From positions 25,038,213 through 25,102,212 of the forward strand of contig OZ234493.1 of assembly GCA_965153455.1 (NCBI GenBank): DNA of 64,000 nucleotides, read 5' to 3'. The notes beneath the pieces were generated by a model. That model was given only the letters and a program-made list of their open reading frames with translations. It was not told the DNA's origin and ran no database searches. The DNA comes from Sphagnum compactum (taxonomy: Eukaryota; Bryophyta; Sphagnopsida; Sphagnales). Both the position numbers and the translations under genes were made by a program. Shown here piece by piece: positions 13,176-25,800 of this stretch. How positions within the stretch are numbered: the first letter of the stretch is position 1; the number at the start of each line of letters is the position of its first letter.

Positions 13176-16100
13176 ATGGCGGTGGTGGCGCCAAAGTCTG
13201 ACAACAAACCTCAACTTCCTGCCAGGCGGCATTCGCTTGACATCGTCCCTGGTAGAAGAACCTCGCGTTCCAGCTTCACAAGGATGAGAACCAACGACTG
13301 GTGAGTGAAGAAGACGCAAAACACACACAAATACACACACACACAACCAATGGGACATTCTCTTTTTCATCATCTTCTCTCCACTTGTTCTGATCTTACC
13401 TGCTGCAATGGTGATAAATGGGTGTTGCTGCTTCTGCAATATAGATTATCTATCTTTCTTTCTTTCACTCGGCTTTTTTTCTGAGATTTTGAATTTGATT
13501 TTTTTTTTTTTTTCTTGCGCTACTAGATTCCTTGTAGAATTTTGTTTGCTGTGTGTGTGCCGGGGAAAGATAAGATTGCACCACTCTAGTGTCTGATTTT
13601 TTGTTTTGTTGTTGCCATGTTTTTTTCTTGGAAATAGATGAGTGAGTGAGTGTTCGCATTTTGTTGTTCTGGGAAGGAAACTTTCGTCGTTGTTAGCTAG
13701 CTCAGCTCAGCTCAACTCAGCATGGAGAGGTCCGACAGGAGTTTTCAGTTTGAGATTAGCGTTTTCTAGACTCTTTTGGATCACCCAACTCATGGATTTG
13801 TCTCACCAGCTTGGTGCCAACACATGGAGAAACATCCAAGTCTTGGATTTGTTGATGGAAACTGAGGGGAAAAAAAATCTCTGAGAGCTAAGAGAATTTG
13901 ATAAGACAACAAAGGTACAGAAAACCATAATGCTCAAGTCTCTTGAAGAAATTATTATTGTTGAGATTCGAAGACTCTACTCTAGAGGCCAATAAAAAGA
14001 GAAATCCTGCCAGTAGTGTGATCAAGCTTCTTTGGTGTACAATTGAGAATATTGAACATAAAAGACATGTTCAGAGATAGAGCCAGGGCACCCACTACTG
14101 CATGCGTGCACAGTTTTCTACATCAGTAGTAGTGGGCCTCAAGTGAATTCTGTCTCTGTATGAGCTTCACTGCATGTCTTAGTGCTCTTGCAAATGTGAA
14201 TTTTGGAAGGCAACCTTCAGAACATATTTTTGCAAATTTTACAGTGTTCCCCATTGACCTTCCTTCACATGTTCTATTGAACAATCTGAATGAGGCCATT
14301 CATTCATTCACTGTGGTGCACGGTCCATTCTAGAGCTGTCAATTTGGCTCATGTTGAAGGCAAATAAAGTCTTGGAAGTATTTTCTACTCTGTAAAAAAT
14401 TTCAGCCTTCTGAAAAGTGAGAGGAAAATTGAGGGAGATGATGATATGATGATGATAATGATGATGACATAGATGTTCCTTGATGGCCACGGTTTTAGAG
14501 AAAACAGAAGTAGAGTTCAATGATCTCTCTGCTTCTTTGAAGATCTTGTAATGCACAAAGTGCAGGCAGAATCTCAAGCCAGCACTTCAATTTGCAAAGT
14601 TTTAAGTTTGGAATTTGTTTGTGCTGCTTTATCTGGTACTGGTGTTCCTGGTGGGCACTGATAATGGATCCCCCCTGGATTATATGCATCATGCAGGGTA
14701 CTGACTACTGATGTCCCCAGTGATCTTGTGGTCGAAGCAGGCGGGCTTAACTTTTCCCTGCACAAGGTACCTACAGTCCACATTCCCATACTTTCTCCAA
14801 TGCAACAGCTTGAGATTCATTGATTTTGATGAGAGTTTATTTCTCCAACTCAACCTTCCCTAATAATTGCTGTAGGTTCTCTTTCAATGCACATGAATGA
14901 CTGACTAGTTGCAATGTGGACACAAAATGCCCTTGCACCAGCATTCATTCTTTATTTGTGTATTGTTGTCAAATCATGACACAAGATACTATGACCAGAT
15001 AGTTAGTTTGCATCTGGAACTCAGCCTGATCCAAACACACTCACTGGAACCTTAGTGGAGTAGGAGCGGGTTTCTTTTTGTGCAATGTGTTTGGATTCCT
15101 CTGCACATGCTCTATAAGCATTGTAGCCTTTGTACATCACCAAGCAAAGTCATCAATGGGAAAGTCCAAGAGCTCTATAGAGAAATCCTTGAGCTGACAA
15201 CACCCAAGATAGATAAAAACAGTTTATGTCGGATTTGACTGCAGGTTTGCACATGGAAGACTAACATTCCTTTTTTTTGTGTTTCTCTCTCTCTCACTCT
15301 CTTCTGGATGTGAGCTAGTTTCCGTTAGTAGCACGAAGTGGGCGCATCAGGAAGCTGATAGCAAATTCTGAAGACACAGAGGTGAACCAGCTGCAACTCC
15401 CAGATGTTCCAGGTGGAGCTGAAGCATTTGACTTGGCTGCCAAGTTTTGCTATGGCATCAACTTTGAAATTACTCCCTCCAATGTAGCAGTATTGAGATG
15501 TGCTGCAGAGTACCTAGAAATGACCGAGTCATTTGGAGAGAATAATTTGGTATCAAGAACAGAAGCTTTTCTCTCTGAAGTCATATTGAAAAATCTAGCC
15601 GACTCTATTGCTGTGCTCCATAACTGCGAGAGTCTTCTCCCTCTTGCCGAAGACCTTCTGATAGTAAGCAGATGCATTGAGGCAGCAGCAGCCAAAGCAT
15701 GCAGGTAAAATTTTGCAAACTCTGAATCATCTTGCAACAATAGAAGGAGTTCTTGAGGACTTGATAACTTCGAAAACTTGTGCTTCAAGATCATCATATA
15801 ATCCTCACCAGCTGAATCATTTTGTAAGAGTTGCTGGATTTTTTTCTATCAATTTGACTTGTGCATCTCCATGCTGTTTCTTGGCCAGACAATTGAGAAA
15901 TTGAACTTCTGCAGGGAACAGATAACTAACAGCATGAATCACTCAGATTTTGGTGGCTCTGGCCAGTCTGAAAAATTCAAACTCTCCTTCAGCTCTAACA
16001 CTCCATACAAGGCTTCCCTGGCGGATTGGTGGGTGGAAGATCTTGCAGTTCTCCGCATCGATTTCTATCAGCGGGTATTATCAGTATTGAGATCGAAAGG

Positions 16101-17984
16101 CTTACCAGTTGAGACCATTGGAGCTGCTCTGATGCATTATGCCCACCGTTCACTGAAGGGCCTGAACCGGAAGCAAAATGGACGTGGTGATCCAAGGCTA
16201 CCAAGAATCAAAGTAATTCCTGCCACCCATCAGAAACATCCTTCACACATCCTGATTCTTGACCACCTTTGAGTAGTGGACCCACAGTGTTTGGAGTGAT
16301 AAAAATCACATTTAGTTTTAGGTCCTCAGAGACCTTGTGGGTATTATACTGTGTTTTGTGCTCATGATTTTGTTTTGATGGTTCTTTTTTGCTTGTTCTG
16401 CAGGCCCATGAATCTGCAACAAGTAGTGAGCATGAACAGCGAATCCTATTGGAGACAATCGTCAGCCTTCTTCCTTCTGAAAAAACTGCAGTACCTTGCA
16501 GTTTCTTGTTCTCTTTGCTCAGGACAGCTATCATACTCGATACCACAGTAGCATGCCGTCTGGACCTGGAGACACGTATTGGTATGCAGTTGGAGCAGGC
16601 AACTTTGGATGACTTGCTAATCCCCTCTTTCTCCTACACTGGCGACACACTTTTCGATGTGGATATCGTGCAGCGTATTGCAGTCAACTTTCTTCAACAA
16701 GATGAGAGTGATGATCACCAGGTATTATACCAACTGATCAACCTCCAGTTGTTGTTCTGATCCTCTTGTATTTAATGCTGAAATCATGATGATTTTGAAT
16801 CTTGGATATGATAAACAGATCATACAGTACTGCAAGGTATGAATTTGGGTGTCTTGTTTCACAACACAATTTTTTTCTGCTGAACATAATATCAGAACTG
16901 TTGGGTTGGCAACAGCAGGTGCCACACCTCATGTATGATTCTGATGGTGTTGGGTCCCCCTCCCAGAGTGCCATGATGAAAGTGGCCAAACTTGTGGACA
17001 ATTACCTTGCTGAAATTGCACCGGATGCAAATCTGAAGCTGACAAAGTTCATCGCCCTGGCTGAGATTTTGCCAGAGTATGCAAGAGTAGTAGATGATGG
17101 ACTGTACAGAGCCATAGATATTTACCTTAAGGTAATGCCCACACTATGCTATGGCTGCCACATTTTACTTCAAAGTTCTTGCTCCAGTAGAAGAAGCACT
17201 CTCTAAACTTTGGTGGGAGCTTTGGGAATTGCCATCAGGAGTGTTTTTTTCAGGCAGACTTCTCCCTTACGGCGATGCTAAAATAAGGGAGAATTCTGCC
17301 TGTTCTAAATTAAAGCTTAATTCAGTATGGAGTCTTTTTGTTTTCCCTCTTGTTTCTTGTAAATTTTCTTTTGGCTGCAGTTTGTCTCAATAAAGTGGTG
17401 ACCTGCTGCCTGCTGTTCAGGCACATCCAGCATTAGCAGAGCTTGAGCGCAAGAAGCTGTGCAAATTAATGGACTGTCAAAAATTGTCACAAGAGGCCTG
17501 CTCACATGCTGCACAAAATGAAAGACTTCCAGTCCAATTGGTGGTTCAAATCCTTTATTTTGAGCAGCTGCGTATGCGAAATGCCATGGCAGCAGGGGCT
17601 TTTGCAGATCACGGAGATGGAGGAAACCAGTATGCTCAAGGGATAGGTAGCGGGAACGCAAGTGCAGCACACTCACCCAAAGACAGTTATGCTTCAGTTC
17701 GGAGAGAAAATCGAGAGCTCAAACTGGAGATATCTCGTATGCGTATGCGACTAACTGATTTGGAGAAAGACCATGCTAGCATGAAACAGGACATGTTAGA
17801 GAAGCAGCCCAGCAAACAAAACAACAACAACATCATATCATCTGTGTCTAGAAAGATTAGTCGACTAAACCCTTTTGCCCGCAAAGATTCCAAAGAGAAT
17901 ATCAGTACTGATAAACCACCGCCACCAACACCCAATTCCCGACCCAGAGTGTTTGGTAGGAGGCGACGCCATTCCATCTCATAG
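13176..17984 (+). CDS. NPH3/RPT2-like (NRL) BTB-NPH3 domain protein
   Basis: Coding exons: 13176-13300, 14697-14766, 15319-15704, 15915-16212, 16404-16721, 16919-17131 and 17421-17984, about 657 aa; every junction has GT-AG and keeps frame. The sixth exon could begin three bases earlier (CAG CAG acceptor). A BTB/POZ domain (about residues 44-150, with [12 protein letters not shown] and [13 protein letters not shown]) is followed by the NPH3 domain from DWWVEDL (231) through YRAIDIYLK (about 462-470) to [14 protein letters not shown] coiled-coil-like charged helix ([15 protein letters not shown]) and a basic tail ending RRHSIS follow. NRL proteins act at the plasma membrane as adaptors for phototropin signalling or PIN/auxin transport, and some serve in CUL3 ubiquitin ligases. 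Length is normal for the family. The ATG context is strong (G at -3, G at +4). Which NRL subclade it belongs to needs a tree, so no symbol is given. Confidence 0.95.
13320..13345. repeat. AC dinucleotide repeat in the first intron
   Basis: An interrupted AC tract begins about 20 bases after the first donor site of the NPH3-family gene. Confidence 0.8.
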
Positions 17985-19309
17985 TACCTCTGTGTAATTG
18001 AATCTAGGAAAGTTCTATTGAAAGATCAAAGATTCCTTTATTGTACTATGGATGGTCTCTGGATCATTAGTTAGTTTGTGGGCTAAAATTTGTGTTTTCG
18101 GTTTGGCGGGTTTTGTATAGCTGTACCATCATGTCACACACTAGATTTTTTTTCTTTTCAGGTCTCAGTTTCTGTATCTTCCAGTATAGTCTGCAGCATT
18201 TAGAGGTATTGGCATTGAGATTGTTACACTTACCCATTTACGTGTGGGAAAGTATGACATTCTCACTATTTTTATGCTTAGAGAGACGAAAAAAAATCTC
18301 AGTGAAGTCATAGTTTCAGCGAATAAGTGAGCAAAAGGCCTTGTGCATCTTGCCTGACACTCTGTTACCACCACCTTTGTGCTGCTCTTTGGGGAAGGGA
18401 AAGGTGCTTCCTCTGCTGTCAAAAGCCAACCTTATCACACAACCCAAGTGTTTCTGTGTTACAAAAGGGATTTTTGAGTTTGCTCTATTTTACTCTGGCA
18501 TATGTTCTATGCAGAAAGTTAGCAGCTTACATAATATTGGCACAAACATGTACAAAAAAAATTGCCCATAGACACGGGCAGTCTGGGTTTGACAAAGGCA
18601 TGTTTAGCATCTTAGCTTTGTCATCATAAGGCTTTTATTCTTCAGATTCATTTTCCCTCCATGTTTTTATTAGGTCGTTGGATCTTTTCATCAATTTGTG
18701 GTCAATGGTTTTAAAGCTCCTGCTAGAAATATAAGTTTCATGTCTGACTCTGCCATAATTTCTGCCCAAACATCTTCATTACTGTGTCTTCTTCATTAGA
18801 TCGCTACATGAACTTCCATTTACAAGGTAGGCCAAACCCTGGACCCCAAAGAGCTAAAATAGCAGTGTTTATGACAAGAGTGTGAGTGCCCTATTCAGGC
18901 ACTTAGCCAGGTCTAGCCAGGTTTTTTCCCAGGTGGTACAGACAGCCATCCACCAGTGGAACTGCAGCTCACCCTTTGAGGCTTCATTGCAGTTCCAAAA
19001 GATCAATAAACAAAATAAAACACTAAGGCAGCATGTTCAACAATTCCGCCAGTGCCAGTCTCACACCTGTTCACTGTCCAACAGTGGCATGTACGATAGT
19101 GTCTACTCTATCACAACTTTCCCACTGACATCATCAGCTCCCTACAGTACATTGCCCTGCGTACTGAGTTCCTGCTGCAAACTTAGTAGCACCGGGAAGA
19201 CTCAGCCATGCTACTGGCTAGTAACAAACAACACAAGGATATACCAAAAACAGAAAGACAAAACACACAGAAAAGGACAGTAGGGAAGAACAAAGACCAG
19301 CTTCATTAT
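17985..19309. other. 3' flank of the NPH3-family gene
   Basis: T-rich sequence likely holding the 3' untranslated region, then sequence with no recognisable gene. The open frames at 18882-19283 (+) and neighbours have no family resemblance. Confidence 0.45.
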
Positions 19310-19531
19310 AATATGCACACTCAGTTCATGTGTCCATATATCCCTTTCCAAACTTCTCTTACAGGTCAGAAGAGATGGGACATTGTTTATGCTGGCCACA
19401 GTTCATCTTTACCCAACAATATGCACACTAAGTTCATGTGTCCTTCCTTATATCACTTTCCAAACTCCTCTTACAGGTCAGAAGAGATGGGGACACTGGT
19501 CATGCTGGCCACAGTTAATCTTTACCCAACG
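19310..19531. repeat. Tandem duplication of about 110 bases
   Basis: Two diverged copies in direct orientation, roughly 19310-19419 and 19420-19531. Both carry ATATGCACACT, AGTTCATGTGTCC, CTTACAGGTCAGAAGAGATG and GCTGGCCACAGTT in the same order. The pair lies between the convergent NPH3-family and HSP90C genes. Confidence 0.85.
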
Positions 19532-19846
19532 ATTGTACTCTATACTCTCTTTCTTTGGAACCACATCCTCAAAATTCTCAAAAGCATGGCAGAAACAAAT
19601 ATATCGTATTTCAATGAAACTTCCTTCTCATACAACCACCCTTAGAATCAAAAACCCACCTAATTTCATTTCTATTAGAATCAAAACCTTCTTCCAAAGG
19701 TATGACTACACATATTGCTGTAATTTTCAAATATGTGTTTGTCCTAAGCAACCCCCATGAGATTTAACTCACTACCTCTCACACTACCTAACTCCGCCTC
19801 CTTTCTTTGAAGTCAAAACTGCAATCTACTGGTGAATTGCCATGTC

Positions 19847-22800
19847 CTAACTCTTCCATGGATCATTCTCGGTGATAACCTCAGAAGCCTCAATAACTTC
19901 AGCATCACCTGTAGATGGTTCCTCGATTGCACTCTCACTCTTGCCAGCCAAGGCCAGCGACATCATTTCATAAACCTTAGCTCCAAATTCAGCTGGGCTT
20001 TCAGGCTGCACATAGCACATCACCAAAAGAACACATTAAAAAGTATCAATTTACTAATCCAAAACTTAGTTATTTCTGTGATTTTGTTGAAGAGAGACCC
20101 AAACAAAACTCCTGTTTAAAGATCTCAAATCTCAGAAAGAAAAAACGATTCCGTCCATGCACATAAGATAGATAATTGAGTCTGAATAAACAGGGTTGCC
20201 AAGGGTGGAGAGGTTCAAATTTCATGCAAGTGTCATCAGACACTAATCAAGCTCCTGCAATACTGGCCCAGATTGATGTTGATTCTAAACAAGGAAAAGA
20301 TAAATTGACAAAGCAAGTTTAAAATCCAGCTCACCGTATAACCACTGGAAAGTAGTGCAGTTTCATATAGAAGATCCAACATCTGCTTCGACTGAGCACT
20401 TTGTGGATTACTCTTGCTTGTGTGCTGCAAGGTAGACAAATTCAGAATTAAATAGACAAATCATTCCTCCCAAACCAGAAAACACATCATGAGAACTTCA
20501 TGTCCAAAGATTATTCATGAATACACCTACCTTTAGATCCTGGACTATTGGATGGTTGGGGTTGATCTCCAGTATCCGTTGTCCTCGCATGAAATCCATA
20601 TGTGAAGTATCCCCAAGTGTTTGGGCCTTCATTATCCTGTACATATTAGTATGCACAAGGTTACTAAAACTGCAAATGCATTATAGAAAACTTCCCTGAA
20701 TGCAACTTTTACCAGTTTCTCACAAAACATCCCATTTTCACAGCCAAACCTCCACAAAAAAAGAAACAATGCTAGCAATGCTCATTACCCTCTTGATCGG
20801 TTTCATTAATCAAAATTCCTGAGAGGGAGGCACAACTGTTCAAAGTTCAACTTAATCTCATGTACCTTTCCATGTTAGCTGACCACCCAAATTTTCCTGA
20901 AACAAGCACACAGGGTGAAGAGCTAATTCGCTTGGAAATTTGAACTTTTGCCACCTTGTCACCAAGATTTCTTTTCATCCAGTCACAAAGTTCCTTGTAT
21001 TCTTTCTCCATCTCCTTCTCCTTCTCCTCATCCTCAGCTCCACCTAGGATTTTACACCCATAAAGTAAATGTCAGGATGAATAGATGGCCATCTGTGTCT
21101 CCCATAACCAGAAAGCTAATCAGATGCAAACCAATGAGATTATTCTCCTGACATGAATACCATTAGCTGCAGTTTTAGCTTCAAAAACATTTCACAGCCT
21201 CCACTACTCACCATGTATACCTCCCTGTAAGAAAGATTTAGTCAGCAGCATCAATGTTATTATTAACCAGTGTACTAAGTACAATTTTGTGAATGGTTGG
21301 AAGCCACCAGATGAATTACACACAATTTTATAATGAATATAGGTCTTCCAGAATATCCAAGAATCTATGGAGAAAATTATTGCAGATAGCTGAGTTTAAC
21401 AATGAGAAAAACAGCAGAGATGCAGAAACTGAAAAAATCCTTGGTTCAAGATATAAAGATGACCATAGCTTACCAAGTTCCAAATCTTCCCTGCTGATGT
21501 CAACAAACTTCTTTTCCTTGTGCTCTTTCAAATTAGTTAGTGCTACTTCATCGACTGGTTCAACCAGAAATAGAACCTGCCAAAACCCATGGCTGCCTTG
21601 TCAATGTCTCAGAAAACTTCAGAAAAACACTATCCTCCCATGACATTTTATCAAATAGCAAACCACCAATCAAGTTCATGACAGCAAGAGATGAACACCA
21701 GTGCCATACTCCTAGAGCAGATGATTACTACTTCCAGGGAGGAACAGTAGCAAGCATGTATTGAATGGCAATTAGCTTACCTCCAAGTCCCTCTTCACCA
21801 ACTCTTCAAGAAATGGTGCACTCTTAGCACTTTTGATAGTGTCAGCAGCCAGATAGTAAATGGCTTTCTGATCTGGTTTCATGCCTTCCACATACTGGTC
21901 AAGAGAAATCAAATCCTCTTCATGCTTGTTTGAGTGAAATCTCAGCAAAGGTGCCAACCGCTTATGATTGCCGGAATCCTCAATACAACCTAGCTTCAAA
22001 TTCTTCCCAAAACTAGTCCAGAATGTCTTGTAGTCCTGTTGAACAGCACAGAAAAGGAAAAGCTCCGCCAAGTTCAAATCAATGAGAATAAATTGTTTCA
22101 CTGAGGAAGCATTTTATAACCAAACTAAATTTACTTATTTTTTAAGTCAACCTGGATAAAATTGAGAATCGCATGATAAGAAAGTTATATGGATTCCAGA
22201 TCAAATAATATACCAGCAAATATCTTTAAAAAGGAATCCAGACAAAGTAGTATGTGACAGCCAATGGACATAAAGGATAATCTGTCAAAAGAAAAGACAT
22301 CTACAAGCAATATTCATACTGCAGCAGTTACAACTTATATCTGCATATTCCTGGAGTAACTGACCAAAAACATTTAAACTCTTCAAAGCCTTATTGCTTT
22401 TCCTGGACTTAAAACCATACAGTTATAATACTACGATACTGTCTCTCTATCAAACACAAATTGCTTCCTAGATTCATGAGTAACAGCAGAAGGACCAGTA
22501 GATTTTCTCAGCACACCTCTTTGTTTTCACGATTGGCAATTTCATCAATCATGTCAAATGTCTTCCGCACAAGACGCCTCTTCATGATACGGACCTGCAC
22601 CCATAAAGAAACTATTTCACCTTACTGTGCAAAAAGGGTACAGTTTTGCCTACACTTGTAAGGGAAACTGATGAGTTGAAAACAAACAACAATTCAAATC
22701 TTCAAATTGAGCAAACTTGAGAAATAGCAATCAAAATCTGCAACTTACAATGCGGCTCTCCTGAAGAATTTCCCGGGAGACATTCAAAGGAAGGTCATTG

Positions 22801-25800
22801 GAGTCCACCACACCTTTAACGAAACCCAAATACCGTGGGAACTGCACAAACAAATATCACCAGTCAGCTCACTGCCCAATTGCACCATCAAAAAAATTAT
22901 CTCATATGAATTGCACAAGCAAAATAATCCAAAATTACGGGAGATTGTAAACTTACCAACTCTCCATCAAACTCATCAGAGATGAAAACCCGTTTGACAT
23001 ACAAGCGAATGTTTTTGGTCTTGGCACCCAACATTTCATCTGTGTTGAAGGGAGCCATGCCTGGAATGAATAGAAGGCTTCGGAACTCAATCTCTCCCTG
23101 TAAGCACAATTCAGGGTCCACTCTCAGTTTCCCAGGCCAAAGAGATTTTTTTTTCAATTATGCCAATCACATAAATAGAGAAAAATTCCTGGTTATAACA
23201 CATATTTGATATCGAAACAAATATATTCCACTGAGAAGTGTAACTATTTGTAAGAAAATGAACAGTATTCTGAACTCCTAATATTGCTGTTGAAAGTAAC
23301 TGCACTCCATACTTTCATGAAAAAGCTAAACAGCATCAGATAATGTCTAAATAGTTAAACTTAGTTAGATGCCTCATTCTAAGATATCCCAACATCTGAT
23401 TCCAGATCCAATACTAGGGATTTTTGGAGGTGTCAGAGGAGAAATATGGCTTCCTCCTTATTACAAGGTCAAAGACAAGATAAGTTTCCCATCAAAGAAA
23501 GAGAGTAATTTCTCCTGCACTCATCAACTTATCAATTTCTTACCTCAGTGGTGAAATGAGTGTAGGCCTGGGGGTCAATAAACTCCTTAAATGTGCTTTT
23601 GCAAAATGCATTATATTCTTCCTTGCTAACCTCCTTTGGGCTACGCATCTGCCAGCACAAATACCACATATACAAACTCAAGAAGCAAACAGAATTCCTG
23701 GTATGTAAAACTCTAATGGCAACTTTGACTTTGCTAAACAGCACATAATCCAGGCATTGTGAAGTATCTTATCTTCTGCAAAGGATAGTCAGCTTTGAAG
23801 TACAAACATACATACCCAGATAGGTTTGGTATCATTGGCAAGCTCCCAATCCCAGTACTTTTCTGTAATAGACTTCTTTTTCTTGTACTGCAAGATGACA
23901 ATCAGCAAGTTATCACTCTGCATATTTTCAAAGACCAAATTACAAAAACCATGCACATAGTTCATACCCCTACTTGGAACAGCACATCTTCTGATACATA
24001 TCCAGCAAACAGTAAAAACAAGTCAAAATCACAAAGCAGGAAACAAAAGCCAAAAGCACATACTTCTTTCTTTTCTTCATCAGCTCCCTCTTTCACCTCT
24101 TCTTCTTTCACTTCTTCTCCATCATCATCTACCTGTACAGTGCAATAAGCACATGAGATTCCAATATGAAAAATATGATCAGAATCACAATCTGTTCTTT
24201 GCACTTTAAGAAACTTTTGTTATAAACCAGGAGCCTGAGAAAATGACAATGCAATCTAGGGAGCTGAGAGAGAGCCTATACCTCCTTTGTTTGAGACTTC
24301 TCCTGCCATGTGTAGATGGGGAAAGATATAAACTGCGAGTAATTCTTAACCAGGTTCTGTATTCTGAGAGCATCTGCATATTCAAACTTATCATCTGCCT
24401 GCACACCCCAAGGCATTTACTTAAAACCTTGACACCATTCAAAGGCTTACTAGTAAAGACCTTATGATCATGACCTCTCTTCTTTATGTCCTGACATACT
24501 CAACTGATAGATTTGCCTTCAAACCAACAACCAGTATTGATAGATGCTTGCAGAGACAGGCTACAATGTAATTTGCTACAACTAGAGAAACTAAGTCACA
24601 AGTGACATGTATCTTCTTCAAGATGTACCTTGAGATGGAGAGTGATGACAGTCCCACGAGGGAGCAGCTTATCCGAATCTGTCTCCTCGCGGATACTGTA
24701 TACACTTGTGTCAGCTTCTCCTTCCCATACATATTGTTTATCTGATTTTGCACTCTTAGTAGAGACGGTCACCTGTATAAGCCCAACCCAAAAACTGTCA
24801 AGAAATTGACTGAACCTCCCCATTAGATCTAAAGCCCAAACAAAGTCAAGGAAACATAACAGGCCATAGCTATCGATGGACTTGGGCAAGAGGATTGGAA
24901 CTCAGTTGCAAAGGACTTGAAGTTGCAAATTAGGCATCAAAAGCACCAAGAGAATACCTTCTCAGCAACCAGGAAGGCAGAGTAAAAACCAACACCAAAC
25001 TGGCCAATCAAGTTGTTATCTGCAGCATTATTTTCCTTGCTTTCCTGCAATAGGTGGATCCACCCAACCCATTTCAGCAACAAGCTCTCTTTCAGACATC
25101 ATACATTAAATGAAACTACTTCCCTGATGTATATGTGAAAGATGATTATTAGCTTTAATATAGATTCCATGATTCCATCAACAGGACTTTTCACTATGGC
25201 AGAGTCTCTAAACTACATGAAAGCCATAAACTTAACAAAAGAGATTGGCTACTAGCTTATGGACTAATGTATCCTCCAAACTCACCTTCAGAGCCTTCAT
25301 GAACTTCGCAGTTCCACTTTGTGCAATGGTGCCCAGACTCTCAACGAGTTCCTCACGTGTCATACCAATACCAGTATCCCTGGAAACACCACAAACCACA
25401 ATAAAACCCAAATCAACTTGAATCCAGGTAAGTACCTACTTCATATCCACAAGGGAGAAGAACACTTCAATACATCTTCAAATTTGTGCCGTAGCATTTC
25501 ACATCATTAAATAATTCCTCAAACCACCCAAAGGTTCAACTTTCAGTAAAACAGACGAGGAGGTTGAGAGCTCACGTGATTGTAATTGTTCCTGCATCAG
25601 AATCAGTCTTGATGCGAATATCCAAGTTGGGGTTCACATCCATCAAACTTGGATCTGTAACACTTAAAAACCGCAGCTTATCCAGGGCATCACTTGCATT
25701 GCTGCAGGATCCCACCACAACCCACAGTTGATGAGTTGGAATTTAACAATAAAGGGAAAAAAACCTAACAACAGTAGCAGCCATAAAAATCAATCACAAG

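Noticed and set aside
12795-13194. Open frames of about 100 codons on both strands across the NPH3-family leader
   Set aside because: They are translations of CT, GAA and GGT simple repeats; most begin at non-ATG codons.
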